Below are positions 45,621 through 57,634 of a DNA stretch of 64,000 nt, one piece after another. The translations under genes and the position numbers were made by a program. The notes beneath the pieces are model-generated. The model saw only the letters and a list, made by a program, of their open reading frames with translations. It did no database searches and was not told where the DNA came from. The stretch comes from Adiantum capillus-veneris (lineage: Eukaryota > Streptophyta > Polypodiopsida > Polypodiales > Pteridaceae). Positions within the stretch are counted from its first letter, which is position 1. Each line of letters opens with the position of its first letter. The stretch covers positions 68,508,372-68,572,371 of the forward strand of contig CM043953.1 in NCBI GenBank assembly GCA_014529385.2. The letters run 5' to 3'.

Positions 45621-45835
45621 GGCTTTAGCGGATGATCAAAACGGACCTCAATTCACTCCTTTTCATTTAACACAAAGAATCCAAATAAACGTTCATGTGT
45701 CCAAGAAGATTTTTTTCCAGCAGCACATAGTCTTTATGTTCGGGCCAAGAATATGAAGAGAGATACTAGAACCCTTTGCATGTTGTAATTCCGATGATTA
45801 ACTATGGAAACTCATTTGATGTGCATGTGTTTGTC
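45621..45835 (+). pseudogene. Pre-gag domain of second gypsy family (right copy)
   Basis: DDQNGPQFTPFHL, INVHVSKKIFFQQHIVFMFG, a stop, then in the next phase IPMINY and SFDVHVFVLI. The opening DQN also matches copy B of the Tat element (DQNNEPF), linking A- and B-type domains. Confidence 0.65.
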
Positions 45836-46560
45836 CTTATCTAAAAGAAGAGCTCCATTGAAGTTTCTGGGGATTGAGGCAGAAAAAAATTTGGGTTCTT
45901 GCACATGTGTTAGAAGGGGTTCTCAAAGCATTGAAACTTTGGTAGCCATGACTTTCTCTTATCCAGAACTTCATGGAAGAAGTGATGAAGATGTGGAAGA
46001 CTTTCTGAAAAAGATGGAGGTTGCCTGCATTAGCATTGAGATTCACGATCCTGCACAGATTTTACTTCTTCTCCAAATTTGTTTGAAGAGTGATGCACGA
46101 GTTTGGTCCAAAGCATTTGAAGAGGAGTTGCGTGCGGTGGATCCACCTGTGAGATTAAGTTGGGACAATCTAAGGCATGGATTGGAAGTGAAGTTTGTGA
46201 AGACAGAAGATCCTGACAAAGTGTGGCAAGAAGTAGAGGGTTTAGTTCAAAGGGAAGGTGAGCCAGTAGATGCATACATACATAAGTTTTCAATGACATG
46301 GGAGAGGATGTGCAAGGCCTTAGCACCATAGGTACCCCCCACCCGACATGATGAAGAAGGATAGGTTCTTGGTTGGTCTTTGGGAGAATATATGTTGGAG
46401 AGTGGAGCTAAAGAATCCTAGGACATATGAAGATGCACTAGAGGTAGCAAGGAACAAAGAGTGGAAGCTGAGAAGAATGAGTCACCTAGGAGTTGAGTCT
46501 TTTCCCAAGAGGTCTGAATTTCAGCCTATGGATTCTTTGCAAGGTCGCATGCCATGGGTT
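45804..46560 (+). pseudogene. Second gypsy family: Gag fragment (right copy)
   Basis: Same Gag as 27493-26781: MTFSYPELHGRSDEDVEDF, SDARVWSKAFEEEL, VDAYIHKFSMTWERM, stop at 46331, then KKDRFLVGLW and TYEDALEVARN in another phase to about 46560, where satellite starts at GTGCACATATCTTAATTTG. The capsid part is complete, knuckle and pol missing. Confidence 0.85.
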
Positions 46561-47470
46561 CATCATATCTTAAAGTGCACATATCTTAATTTGTTATATG
46601 TGCTATCTAGATTGGCCACCTATCCATTCTAGCTCAAGTGATGCTAATATGGTGATTGTTATGCATACATGCTCTCTAGATTGATCACATGTCCATTCTA
46701 GGTTAGTTTTTGTTAGATTGTATAACTCTCTTCACTAAAAAAGCATGCTAGTATGTTCTTTCTATGCCCTATTTTTTAATGTATCACCACGTGTACATAT
46801 GTTCTTGTTCAGTCGAAAGTACACTCTAGAATGGACATTTGGCCATTCTTGGTAAACAAATATTTCTACTATTAGAGGATTACCATTATAGAAAAACCAT
46901 ATTTTTTAAAGGAATGATAAGTGAACACACCACCTAGCCATTCAAAATTTTGCTTGACACGCTACGAGATCCATCATTTAGTCATTCTAAACTTAATAAT
47001 ATAAAATGTGTGTCATAGATATACACGTTTCTTTGACATTCTAAACTCATTCAAGAAAGTTATGGCATTAAAGAAAAAATTTAAAAGTAATTTTGGTACT
47101 GACCATTTAGGATGCATCAATTTGACATGATCTATTCTTTAGATGTCCATTCTTAAACTGATTCTAAACATTTGATGTAATAAGCATGTATATTTTAGCC
47201 AACCATAAGTTACAATTTTTTGTTTTGGGTAAAGAGGGATGTAGACTTACCACTTTGCTATGATACTACATTAAGATAAAAAAATTTAATGTGATAAAGA
47301 TCCATCACTTGGACAAACTAAGTATATCATATATACATGATTAAATTGATTGTGACCATCCACACACATGTTAGTAATCAAGTCTTTCAATGGAATGTGA
47401 AGTAGATCCACCACTTGGCCATTCTAGACATAGCTTGGCTTAAAACTAATTCTCTTGAAACCATTACACT
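46561..47470 (-). repeat. Quasi-palindrome satellite, reverse context
   Basis: Units CTAGATTGGCCACC / CCATTCTAGCTC and CTAGATTGATCACATG / CCATTCTAGG. 46575-47117 closely matches 8940-9560 in direct orientation. Confidence 0.82.
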
Positions 47471-47890
47471 TGGATATGTTAATCACATCAAATGCCACGC
47501 CCTTTTCACATCCATAATATTTTTATTCCTCATAACAACTAAATGATAAACTAAACAAATCATAATACATTTTAATTCTTATATAGTGCTAAAAGCATGG
47601 CTAACAATCTAGAGTACACATGAGTTAGTCATCTCAAATACTTTTCTTGTTATTAGTAGAAATATTCTAAAATAATCTAGGATTATTACCTTATGAGACA
47701 TTTTCCAAACATTGCGTTCAACAAATTTTAATTTAGAGATATTTCATAACCATGTGATAAACTTACTTAAGAAACAACACTTCATTAGAGAAGGACGTCC
47801 TTCATTATATCATACTTTTGACATACAATGTTACTATTATATAAAGAACTTAAAAACATGCTATAGTAAGAATATAACTTTTCTAAATAA
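47471..47890. other. AT-rich, no gene seen
   Basis: Mirror of 24812-25200. Nothing recognised. Confidence 0.4.
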
Positions 47891-47893
47891 AAA

Positions 47894-48684
47894 TTAATTT
47901 GTAAAATCTTTGAGTCCCCTTAAAATAGGGTGCACTCTACATAGAACTTCATTCAACAAAAACTTCAAAATGACCACTAAATTGATTATCAAAATATTGT
48001 ACAATGGCTTGCAATAGCCAAAAAACGGATTACAAGTCTCCTTTCCATCCACAAAGGTTGATGCACTATCATTGAATGAATCCAAACTTTTCCTTCTTGA
48101 TAAGTACACGTTTGTGACATAGTTTGTCTCAAGATCTTCAACATATTGACAACTGTGTTGCATGTATAATCCCTTCGTTCTGGAGCATGTAACCACCCTA
48201 GCAACCAAGGTATCATGGTTGTCTCCAAGAAGCTTTGAAGTTCTAGCGACGGTGACTATCTCCACATTTTTGGAAAGATAAGGTATGTACCTTGCATATT
48301 CCACATAACTCTATATGGGCTGTCATCAAAAATCAAAGTATTCCCTGCATGTAAATCATTAAACATATCCCATACCAATGACAAATTCTTGTGGTACACT
48401 CTTTTATACCCTAGCATAATATTTGGATTTTGGAAATTCTTATTACTCAAGAGTGTCATAAATTGACTATGATGGCTAGGAAAACATGTTTGAATGATAT
48501 GTTGAGCTTTTTTAAGTTTGTAACAACTCCAAATCCAAACCTCAAAGTAGTGAAAGCAAAAGTCTAAAAAGACATCTACATCAGGCCGTATAGCAAAAAA
48601 AATTTCGTCTGCTTTTATGAGGCGCATGTGGCCAGTCCATGATGGTATGGCATCACCATGTTTCATTTCAATCGACTTAAGTAG
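47894..48684 (-). pseudogene. FCP1/NIF-like phosphatase fragment and extension (right copy)
   Basis: The frame 48708-48256 starts in the Tat LTR; 48684 is the first non-LTR base. It encodes RPDVDVFLDFCFHYFEVWIW and NTLIFDDSPYRVMWN. A second frame, 48304-47894, is open for 136 residues with KNVEIVTVARTSKLLG and YVTNVYLSRRK. The catalytic DxD half is missing. The insertion border with the Tat LTR is the same as in the left arm. Confidence 0.72.
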
Positions 48685-50120
48685 TGAGTGGCATAAAATA
48701 GTAACCATCTTTTTGCAACATTTTTCAGCCTACTCAACGTCCTCTTCCTCATATGTGTATATATTTTTCTACGCTATTAAGTTATCTAGAGTAAATTCCC
48801 CCTCTTCGTTTAACCTTTGTGGCGACACATACATTGTACTCTTCCCAAAAATGTCACCTTAGTCATATATTTATATTACCACCCTTTTCTTTTTTGCTTT
48901 GTAAATAAAAGTAAGCATACAATAACCAACTATCTACCCCCAAACTTTCTTACCTCTTGTGAATTAGTAGTAGGAAAATAATATATCCATCTTCCATCCC
49001 ATATAGATAAATTACCATGGAAAATCACCTCTCCACTTGTCTTTACCAAAGATTATGGTCCATCTCTACAGGTCTTCAATGTCCCCTATATAGGTAGCCC
49101 AATATCTCTTAAGAATATACATATAGTTTTTCTCCTTTCAAAAAGACTCAAATTGTATTTTCTTTTCACAAGAAAATAATATTGGGCCCTCCTCTATTTG
49201 TTTAAGCATCATACCCTTTTGAAAAAGCATGATTCCCCTTGGATGCACACAAGCAATGGGCCCATACAAGAAGACTTGGAAGCAAAAGGTTCCCTAGCCT
49301 AGTGTGGACCTTCAAAACCGAATTACTTGGTGCATGGGCATGAATAATAGTCCAAATTCATATCAAACATGTTGAGAAGGTCAAATTTTCCTTTTGAAGC
49401 ATGTCATTCCGAGCTACAGGTAAAAAGTTATGGTCAAAATAGTGTAAATCTGTCAGATTCGCAGCAAAAGGGAACTGTAAATCAAGTAAATCAAGAGGGT
49501 GAGATCTTATTTTTCTACTACTCATCTTCTAGAAGATCAATGAGTGTTCAAGGTCACTTGCATGTGATGGGACCAACCTAAAGATGCTTTCTAAATGCCA
49601 AGACAGACAAGTTGAGATACCCCGCATGAGCCACTCGTAGGGCCTCATGCCCACCTACATTATGCATCCCTATGGAGCCTTCACGGTCTAAAATGATATT
49701 TTTGGTGAATAAATAGTCCCTTTTATGTCCAATATTCAATGAGTGGTCAAAGGACACTTAATTAGGGCTAATCACTCACCCTAATTAAGTGTAGCATAAT
49801 CCCACTCCTACACAACTATAAATAGCCCCCCTTGGAGAGACTCAAGGACACACACCTATATTTTCAACTTCATGTTGTTTCTTGATCAATAGTAGAGAAA
49901 ACCCCAACTCTCCCTATTTCACATCCTCCCTCCTAACCCTCCTCTTTGGAGGAAGTGCAACTCTATCCTCCACTCTTTCTATTCTACAATCTCTTACTCC
50001 ATCAACCCAATAAATCATTTGTAGCACCTCAATAACTTGTAAATACATCATGATCTCTCTCATGGTTATGTTAATGATCATTAAATCATCTTCAAAACTT
50101 TCAAGTGTCGCTATTCATGA
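48685..50120 (+). mobile_element. Tat-type 5' LTR (right arm, no copia insertion)
   Basis: Starts TGAGTGGCATAAAATAG at 48685, includes the uninterrupted copia target near 49000-49018, TATA-like CTATAAATAG at 49816-49825, and ends near 50100-50150 (exact end unresolved). Colinear with 24020-17041 once the copia element is removed. Confidence 0.85.
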
Positions 50121-50754
50121 TGGTTAGCCAGCGTCTGTCCTCCCCTTAAAAGGTGTGCGAGAAATCAAGTAAGTGTTCTATTCTCAATTTACCATTGGTT
50201 TGTTTCTCCACACTTATTCAATTTGTCTAAAGAAATTTCTCACTCCAACTCTCTTTTGCTTCATTACATATGCATGTGGCTACCTCTCATGGTGATTTTA
50301 TTTGTGTCACGGCATTGCATAGATGGAGATGAGCTCTCTATGCAAAGTGTGTTAGTTTGATGTAAGTGATTCTCTTGTGTGTTTGAGAGGCAAGTCTTGT
50401 GCGCATGATTTTTTTGATGAGTGCTTGAGAGAGGAGGAGTTTGGATGTATTATGGGTATTCTTATGGGGAGAAGGTGAATGCTATTCCACAAATTGCATA
50501 TTTCATTTGGTGCACGGCATTGGGTTGCATAATCGTTGATGGTGTTCAAGTGTCCAAAGTGTATATAGAGTAAGGGGGTTTTCAAAGTGTGTTGCTTGAG
50601 TGGGTGAGTGCAAGTGTTATTTTGATTGGTTTCCTTATCCACTCCCAAAAGAAGGTGGTGCCCCAAGTAGTGTGTGTACTTCTTTACGAACATTTTGTGA
50701 GGGTAGGCCCATTGGTTTAGGTTTAGAGTCCCCGTTTCAAAAAGCTCGCCCTCA
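50121..50754 (+). other. Tat leader, truncated
   Basis: Mirror of 16391-17010; stops at 50754 before the pre-gag domains. Confidence 0.75.
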
Positions 50755-52169
50755 GTAGTAGGCCTTCAATGTCCGAGATAAGGACTCTTCTTTATTTCTT
50801 GAGCATAAGTGGCATTTGGCTAAAGGATGAATAGCATTCTTTTGAAGGTCCCTTAGAAGTACCACTAGATGAGTCCTCATGGCTTAAAGAAGATTTCCAT
50901 CCTAATAAAGATATACTTTTTGGTTTTGATGTCTACATTGAAAACATGGAAAATTAGCCAAGACTGGATAGTTGCTAGTGTAAATGCACACATAACCAAG
51001 AAAGAACATATATATTTGTATTTAATCTAGCCTAGAATAAATAGATTACTAATATAGATTACACATGCATCCAATAAAGAAGATAATGATAAGTTGTACA
51101 TTCATGAATAGTTGAATCCTTGTATGGTTTGCAATCTAGATTTGCCACCTCCCCATTCTAGGTTAGTTTTTGGCTAAGCTACACAATACATAAGAATATG
51201 AAATAACTTACAAGCATGCTTTTCTTGGGAAAGAAAGATAGAAAATATAGAAAAAATGAGTGTGGATTGGATGGGTGGTCAATCTATGTGTAGATATGTA
51301 CATGTAACAATATACAACCATCACTTGATCTAGAATGGACAGGTGGTAACATGATTATGCTCCTAGAAAAGAGCGCATTCACATATGACCATCACTTGAC
51401 CTAGAATGGACAGGTGGTCAATCTCAAGTGTGCATATGCATAACAAAGTACATCCCACTATAAGCCAGAGCATGGAATGGAGAGATGGATAAGATACACA
51501 ATACACATGAATATGAAAGAACATACAAGCATGATTTTCTTGGGAACGAAAAATAGAAAATATAGGAGAAAAGATCATGGATTGGACAAGTGGACAATGT
51601 ATGTATAGGTATGCACATGTAACAACATACGACCATCACATTACCTAGAATGGATGGGTGGTCAATCTAGATAACACATGTGACTATTAAATAACATGGT
51701 TATGCATTTCATTCTAAGAAAAGAGTACATTCACATATGACCATTACCTAACCTAGAATGGACATGTGGCCAATCTCAATAGCACATATGCATAACAAAG
51801 TACATCCCACCATAACCTAGCCTGGAAGGGACAAATGGCTAATTAGGATACACAATACACATGAATCTGAAAAAATATACAAGCCTGTTTTTCTTGGGAA
51901 AGAAAAATAGACAATGTAGAAAAAATGAACCTCGATTGGACATGTGGTCAATCTATGTGTAGATGTACACATGTAACAACAAATGACCATCATTTGACCT
52001 AGAATGGGTAGGTGGTCAATCTATATAGCACATGTGACTATTAAAGAACATGGTTATTCATGTCATTCTTGGAAAAGATTACATTCACATATGACCATCA
52101 CGAGACCTAGAATACACATGTGGCCAATGTGAATAGCATATATACATAACAAAGTATATCCCACGATAA
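50755..52169 (+). repeat. Quasi-palindrome satellite between arm and chromovirus
   Basis: 50755-50990 is unrecognised. From about 51180 onward, units such as CTAGAATGGACAGGTGG and CAATCTATGTGTAGATAT alternate with ACATACAAGCATG and GGGAAAGAAAGATAG spacers. Confidence 0.78.
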
Positions 52170-52174
52170 CCTAG
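52170..52174 (+). other. Chromovirus target site duplication, left (CCTAG)
   Basis: CCTAG precedes the LTR TG at 52175 and is repeated at 59447-59451. The flanks belong to one satellite unit. Confidence 0.9.
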
Positions 52175-53906
52175 TGTAATGGAAATGGCCTATGAACTTT
52201 GAGAGTAGCGGAATTAGGAAATTAGGTGAAGCACTTTTGAGAGATTACTTTGCGAGCATAGCGGGTGAACTTAATTGGTGGTAGCAACATAAACATGGTA
52301 CTTAGTTAACTTGGCATGAACAATACTTTTGCAAGAGAGAGAGTTTAGAGAACATGACAATAGTTGAGGACCCGACTCATGTGGATCCGGTCCCCCCCTC
52401 CAATAGGCATTTGTATTATAGTTTCTCCCATCAAGAGAGACTTGATACAATACAATCTTTGTGTTCCTTGTGACCCATGTGATGCAATTAATATGGAAAT
52501 CTTCATGCATCACAATCATAACATAAACTTGTAGGTATTTGTATTATAGTTACTCCTATCAAGAGAGACTTGGTACAATACAATCTTTATGTTCCTTGTG
52601 ACCTACGTAATGCAATGAAGATGGAAAGCTTCGTGCATCACAAGCATAACATAAAATTGTAGAAAGCATTAATTATCCTAAGCCTCAGTCCCAAGGCCTC
52701 AAACACCTTTGAATGTGGAGAGAGCTACTGGGGAATGAGGATAGGGAAGAGGAAGAAGAAACATTCCATAGGAAAAAGAAAGAGTTCCTTACTTATCATT
52801 ACTCTTCTTTCTACCATACATAATAGCATAGTAATCGAGATGGGGAAGATGGAAAGCTTAAGCATTGAAGCATGGATCTTGGTTGAATTTGCATTCCATA
52901 GCCAAGAGTGTTGTAGGCTTTCACTCTCACAAGCTTGGAGAAGGATGTGGTGTTCCTCAACTTTCATCCCCAAGAGAGAATGGCCTTGCAAATGAGTGTG
53001 TGTGTGTGGCGTATATCCCTCTAGCACCCCCCTTCCTTGCTTTGGGCGAAATTTCTTCATGCTATAAGCTCATTGGACCCCTCTCCTCTTAGCCAATCAC
53101 ATGCAGCATGCACTCAAGCACATGGGAAGTCTTTTGACAGGTGTCCTCCTTACCCCTTAGAGAGAGAGAAAGCTTGAAAATATCTAGATATTTTCTAGAT
53201 GGAAGGAAGCTCATTGGAACCCTCTTTAGCCCAACCAATAGCATTCAAGCACACCATTTGGTTAAGCTTAGTGAGAGTCTGACATGTTTCCCATGTGCTC
53301 TTTTAAAATTCCCCTAACTTTGAGATTTTTATGCATAGGAAGTTTCTCAAGAAACTTCCTCTCATTAAGTGTGTAGGTTCTCTTTTGGACTCAAGCATCT
53401 TACCCCCCACGCATAGGAAGTTTCTCAAGCACCTTAGATGGAGTTCCCACCTCAAGCACAACCCTAGCTTGTTTAAGTTTAGGTCGGTTCCCCACCTCAA
53501 GCACAGCCCTAGCTTGCTTAAGTTTCGGTCAGGTTCCCAACTCAAGCACAGCCGTAGCTTGCCTAAGGTTCCCACCTCAAGCACAACCCTAGCTTGCTTA
53601 AGTTTAGGTCGGGTTCCCACCTCAAGCTCAGCCCTAGCTTGCTTAAGGTCAAAGGACTTTTAACACTAACCATTGGAGGTCTTTAATGAAGATATCCCTA
53701 AGGCCTTTTAAGATTCATTAGTTAACCTTGCTTTTTGACAGATCATCTCTCATTTGGGCCCCTTTACCATTGGCCCCGGGTTGAGATAGATCCGTAAGCA
53801 CATGTCTATATTCTAACCCTTGTTCTCGTTTATTATCCCATATTAAATGATCAGTTTAGTATGAGAAAATCATTTGGGTTGGTTAGATATTAGATATTTA
53901 ATGACA
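52175..53906 (-). repeat. Chromovirus 3' LTR, 1,732 bp
   Basis: Plus strand starts TGTAATGGAAATGG and ends TTTAATGACA. It contains two variant copies of a TTTGTATTATAGTTTCTCC / CTTGGTACAATACAATC block (52410-52600), a short AG-rich remnant and the 34-46-bp minisatellite at 53426-53650. Confidence 0.92.
53426..53650 (+). repeat. Minisatellite inside chromovirus LTR, 34-46 bp x 5
   Basis: Units begin GTTCCCACCTCAAGCACA and continue CCTAGCTTGCTTAAG, with or without a TTTAGGTCGG tail. The 5' LTR has the same minisatellite (58993-59190) with different unit content. Confidence 0.88.
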
Positions 53907-53920
53907 TTACCTCTCTCTGG
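53907..53920 (-). other. Chromovirus polypurine tract
   Basis: Minus strand CCAGAGAGAGGTAA directly before the LTR start TGTCATT. Confidence 0.8.
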
Positions 53921-55260
53921 ATCATAGTCATCCTCGACTATGAGGTAAAAGACATAAAGTCATAGTCACTAGTCAATTTGTCTTATCGGGTAGAGGATCC
54001 CTTTTTACCATACGACATCATTCCAAGATGGATGACCAATCCATTTGGTGCTTGGGAGACATATCTGGCGCAAGCATGTCTACTCTTTAGTCCATTTCAT
54101 CCTCCCAAGTAGAGGGACAAATTCAACATGGTGTTTGAGAGATGTCATCATCCCAAATATGATTTTAAGCATGCATACTTCTTAAATTTGTGCACAATAA
54201 AAATGGAACTAGTCTGATAAGACAAAAACATTTCTCATTTAAAATGAATTTTCATATGCTTACTCTAGTGCAACATTGTAAGCATTCACAAGGTTCATAT
54301 TATCCTTAAGCTAGGTTCCGTGCATCCATTTAGCATCTTAAAAAGGATAATTCTTTAACTTCATAAGATATCGTCATATAATCTTACCGTTTCTTAATAC
54401 CTTGTCTTCATGTCATAGGATAGAATTAGATTGAAGTACTTCTTCTTGATCTTTGATTTTTGGAGGGTCTGCAATAACTTTTGCTTGTTTTGATGGTACT
54501 CCTTTGTAAGGCTTACGTAGGCTCTCATGGAAAACATGGTGCATGAGCCAATGGTTGGGCGACTTTAATTGATAAGCTATCTCATTGATTAGCTTAAGAA
54601 TTTAAAAAGGACCATAATATCTTTTTGCTAGTTTAACATCATATTCTTGGTGCTCCATAGGACTCTTGCCCGTAGTATGCCTGAGCCTTGAGGAACTTTA
54701 GCAAGACCCAATCATTTTCCGTAAAGGCTAAGACTCTTCTGTGTTGATTAGCAGCAACCCTTTTTGCCTTTCCTGTGAGATGGATATAGCCCCTTTAATC
54801 TTTGGAAAAAGATTCTTGTAGGTCTCGGCTATATTCATCAACAGCGAAGATCTTCCCATGTACTTTAAGTAGTAGGGGACTTTTGGATCTTCCTTCTTTA
54901 ACCTCAAAAGGTATTTTCCCAATACTCACTTATTGAAGTTGAGTCTTTAACTCTCATATGCTACGGCATGCCCTTCTTGAAGCAAAATAGCTCCAAGGAA
55001 ATCACCACAAGTATCAGATTGGACCTCAAATGGATTTAAGAGATCTAGTAGTGTGAACACACGTTGAGAGATAAGCTTCTCAAAAGATTCTTGCACTTTT
55101 GCAGTCCATGAATACTTAACGTTCTCTTTTTGTTAAGTCATGTAATGGGCACACATACCTACAAAGATTCGTACCTCTTATAGATTCCTTGGATTAGGAC
55201 ATCTTTTTATTACCTTTAACTTTGTTGCATCCATACGGGTGCCATCTTTAGAGATAATGT
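53921..55260 (-). pseudogene. Chromovirus integrase tail, chromodomain and RNase H remnants
   Basis: Broken frames. Around 55250-54960 is an RNase H start (QEGHAVAYESK-like). At 54922-54600 the reading jumps to the integrase C-terminal region (ENDWVLLKFLK-like), followed by a decayed chromodomain region to about 54300. The integrase zinc finger and catalytic core are missing, so a deletion lies near 54925. Confidence 0.7.
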
Positions 55261-55263
55261 GAC

Positions 55264-55639
55264 CTAAGTATTGAATCTCTTGTAAAACGAATCACTTTTC
55301 TTTTGATTAATGAAAAGCTTATCCTCTCTCACAACTTGAAAGGTTACCTGGAGGTGTTGCTTGTACTCTTCAAGAGAATTTGGATGGCCTGAAGATTTTT
55401 GTCCATCATGAGTTTGAATGTGTCTGGAGCATTTGTCAGGCCAAAACTTGTAAATTATCAAATAGATTTTCTACCCGTGGCACAGGAAATCTATTTTTGA
55501 TAGTGACCTTATTTAGTGCTCTATAGTCGACACACATGTGATATTTGTCGTCTTTCTTTTGCACTAGAAGTAATGGTGAACAAAATGGAAAGGAGCTAGA
55601 CCTCACCATTCCCTTTTTTGTTTTTTTTAACGAATTCAT
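55264..55639 (-). pseudogene. Chromovirus RT fragment lacking YxDD
   Basis: The frame 55639-55436 has SPLLLVQKKDDKYHMCVDYR and ALNKVTIKNRFPVPRVENLF. The next piece (another phase) has LTNAPDTFKLMMDKN, running directly into SLEEYKQHLQVTFQVV. The palm segment that should carry YVDD between these is gone: an internal deletion near 55410 of roughly 40 residues by comparison with the family. Confidence 0.85.
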
Positions 55640-55733
55640 GCACTTGCCTCTTGTTGAGATTATGAAACTCGATAAGGAGGCTTGTTAGGCGGTGAGCTTC
55701 TTGATAGGAGTTAAATTGCATGGTCATCATCCC

Positions 55734-56207
55734 TCATTTTAGAGATATCTCACTAGGGTTGTCATCAATGAAAACATCTTGGAATCCTTTTGGAAAATTA
55801 GACAACTCTAATTCCTCTATGTACATGCTCTTTTCCCTGTAGGTGAAGTAGATTATCCTTTCAAGGAACTTCATGTTGGAAGCCATGCGCTTAAACCATG
55901 GTGCCCCAACGATAAAATTCTCATGTTTGAGAGGGGAGATGAAGAAATCCTCTTTGTCCAAATAGCTTTGGACATGAAGCCTTAATTTTCCAATGAAAGA
56001 AGTAATTGAGACGTCTTGCCCCTTGATAGCTCCATTGGCTTTTAATGCATCTCCCATCTTGTTGGCTTGTATGCCTAGCTTAGTGGTCAACTCCATGGAT
56101 ATGAAGTTGTGAGTTGATGAACTAGGGTCAAACAAAATAAAGGAATCATGCTCTTGCTTCTTTCCCCAAGAGAACAAGGAAGATAACCATGGCCTTGCTC
56201 CCCACAC
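55734..56207 (-). pseudogene. Chromovirus aspartic protease
   Basis: FILFDPSSSTHNFISMEL has the active-site region, with Asp27-Pro-Ser where chromoviruses usually have D-S/T/P-G, so the Gly appears lost. A later NFIVGAPWFKRM segment matches the 'DVILGMDWL' position. The frame ends at 55734 before RT. Confidence 0.8.
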
Positions 56208-56660
56208 TTAAAAGATTTGTGGTCCTTAGTAAAAGCTTCTAGCTATTTAGGAGAGAGTTTATATTTACCTTTGTAAACTCCCTTCTCCTTCGACCAATTG
56301 TTGTTGTTGTTGGAATAGCCTTGTAAGAATTTTGGGCATTGGTTTTTCCCTTTGCATCATTTTTGTCTTTATTTTCCATGGGCTTGACATTCCATCTAGC
56401 CCCTTGTTGGAAATTGATGCACAAAGCAACCATGGTGTGGTGGACTACTTTGGTGATAGAACCAGGCTGTTGAGAGTTGACATACTCGGCCATCTCTTTG
56501 GGTAATCCCGCACAAAATTGTTACTTTTTCTCGACAAAGTCTATCTTTTGAAAGATAGTAGCCTTGAGGTGTAAATCCCAAAACTTGTCCAAAATATTTG
56601 TGGATGTCCTCCCCTCTTGTGTTCTCTAGGAGAATATCCATAGCTTCCATCGGTAGAGGA
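56208..56660 (-). pseudogene. Chromovirus Gag C-terminus with degenerate zinc knuckle
   Basis: MAEYVNSQQPGSITKVVHHT and VALCINFQQGARW match the end of a chromovirus capsid region. Downstream, in another phase, KSFKCGEQGHGYLPC is a CCHC knuckle whose first Cys is Ser. Several phase changes. Confidence 0.75.
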
Positions 56661-57620
56661 GGAAGGTGAAGAAGAAGGAGAAGAGGGTGACCTCTTGCTT
56701 GCCCTTTTCTTCCTTGGTTTCCTCTCTCCCCTTTTGGAGTGACGAGGAGAAGGACTATGGGTTAACCATTTCCTCTTGGGAGGAGTTGGCGATCGTTTAG
56801 ACCACCATCTTCATGGAGCCACATCTTTTGAGGAACTTTGGGAGTCATTACTTTCTCGTTCTTTGGATTCCTCCCATTAGGAAAAGTTTGGACTCAAAAA
56901 TGGGCCTTGTAAGAATTGTTGATGTGGCATAGCTTTCAAAAAGTGGGGATCGGTAATTCTTTTGCAAATAAGTTCCAAACTTGTCGGAGGTTGGATATTT
57001 AGAATCTACTCTTCAAATGCTATCTATTGATATATAGCATGCATGTATCGGACATTGCCTTCATGTAGATCTAGAAAAAGGTGATTTTAGATTACCGCAA
57101 CGGTAACAAAACCTGGCTGATTGAAAAAAAATGGCATAACTTTCATAGAAGTCATCCAAACTTTTCGGACCTTGGCTCTTTAGAATCCATTTTTCAAGAA
57201 CTTTCCAATGATAGGTCATATCATGGGGTTCTAAGCAATATTTAGAGGGGTCTATCGGGTTGCTTTCTTTTGTACAACTTTGATGATGTGGCACTCTTAA
57301 AAGGCCCAAAAATGAGTTCAAAATTTTCCTAATGTCTTGTATGGGAGAGAGTCTTCTTTTGGGGGTCTCACCAAGAGGCCTCCTAAGCTCTCTCTCCTCT
57401 TTGAGAGGAAAGGAAATCCCATAAGCATGAAGTTGTTGGGTAACTTCGGCTTGCAAAGAGGGGTTGCCAAAGCTCTCGAGGTGTGCACCATATCCCACTA
57501 GTGAGCTCAATAAAATCGATAATAGATCCCAGTCCCACTTACCCTAATATAATTAACAAAATCAACCATTAATAGGCTACTTAAGGACCTCTCTTCTTAA
57601 GCAAGAAAATAGATACCTAA
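56661..57620 (-). pseudogene. Chromovirus leader and Gag N-terminus, degraded
   Basis: A 149-residue frame at 57510-57061 has no motif I recognise. The 56660-56800 part, Arg/Lys/Glu-rich on the minus strand, may be Gag N-terminus. It lies between primer site and Gag. Confidence 0.45.
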
Positions 57621-57633
57621 AGCTCGGATACCA
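57621..57633 (-). other. Chromovirus primer-binding site
   Basis: Minus strand TGGTATCCGAGCT, next to the 5' LTR. It resembles the initiator-tRNA-Met site TGGTATCAGAGCC with two mismatches. Confidence 0.8.
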
Positions 57634-57634
57634 A

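Larger units (their letters stand above)
41048..50754 (-). repeat. Right arm of giant inverted duplication
   Basis: Inverted relative to 16391-33213. It lacks the copia insertion, the extra ~0.57-kb satellite repeat and about 0.9 kb of the transposase-like N-terminal region. The inner border is 41048 (reverse complement of GCGCTT); the outer border is 50754, after CTCGCCCTCA in the Tat leader, where it meets unrelated sequence. Length about 9.7 kb. Confidence 0.9.

Noticed and set aside
16391-50754. The inverted arms as terminal inverted repeats of one giant DNA transposon
   Set aside because: The arm ends fall inside a Tat leader and inside satellite, with no target duplication, and the spacer holds unrelated TE debris. 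A segmental inverted duplication fits better.
53331-53663. Repeat-containing protein in the chromovirus LTR (and 58939-59178)
   Set aside because: It is the translation of the LTR minisatellite; the two LTR copies do not preserve the frame.
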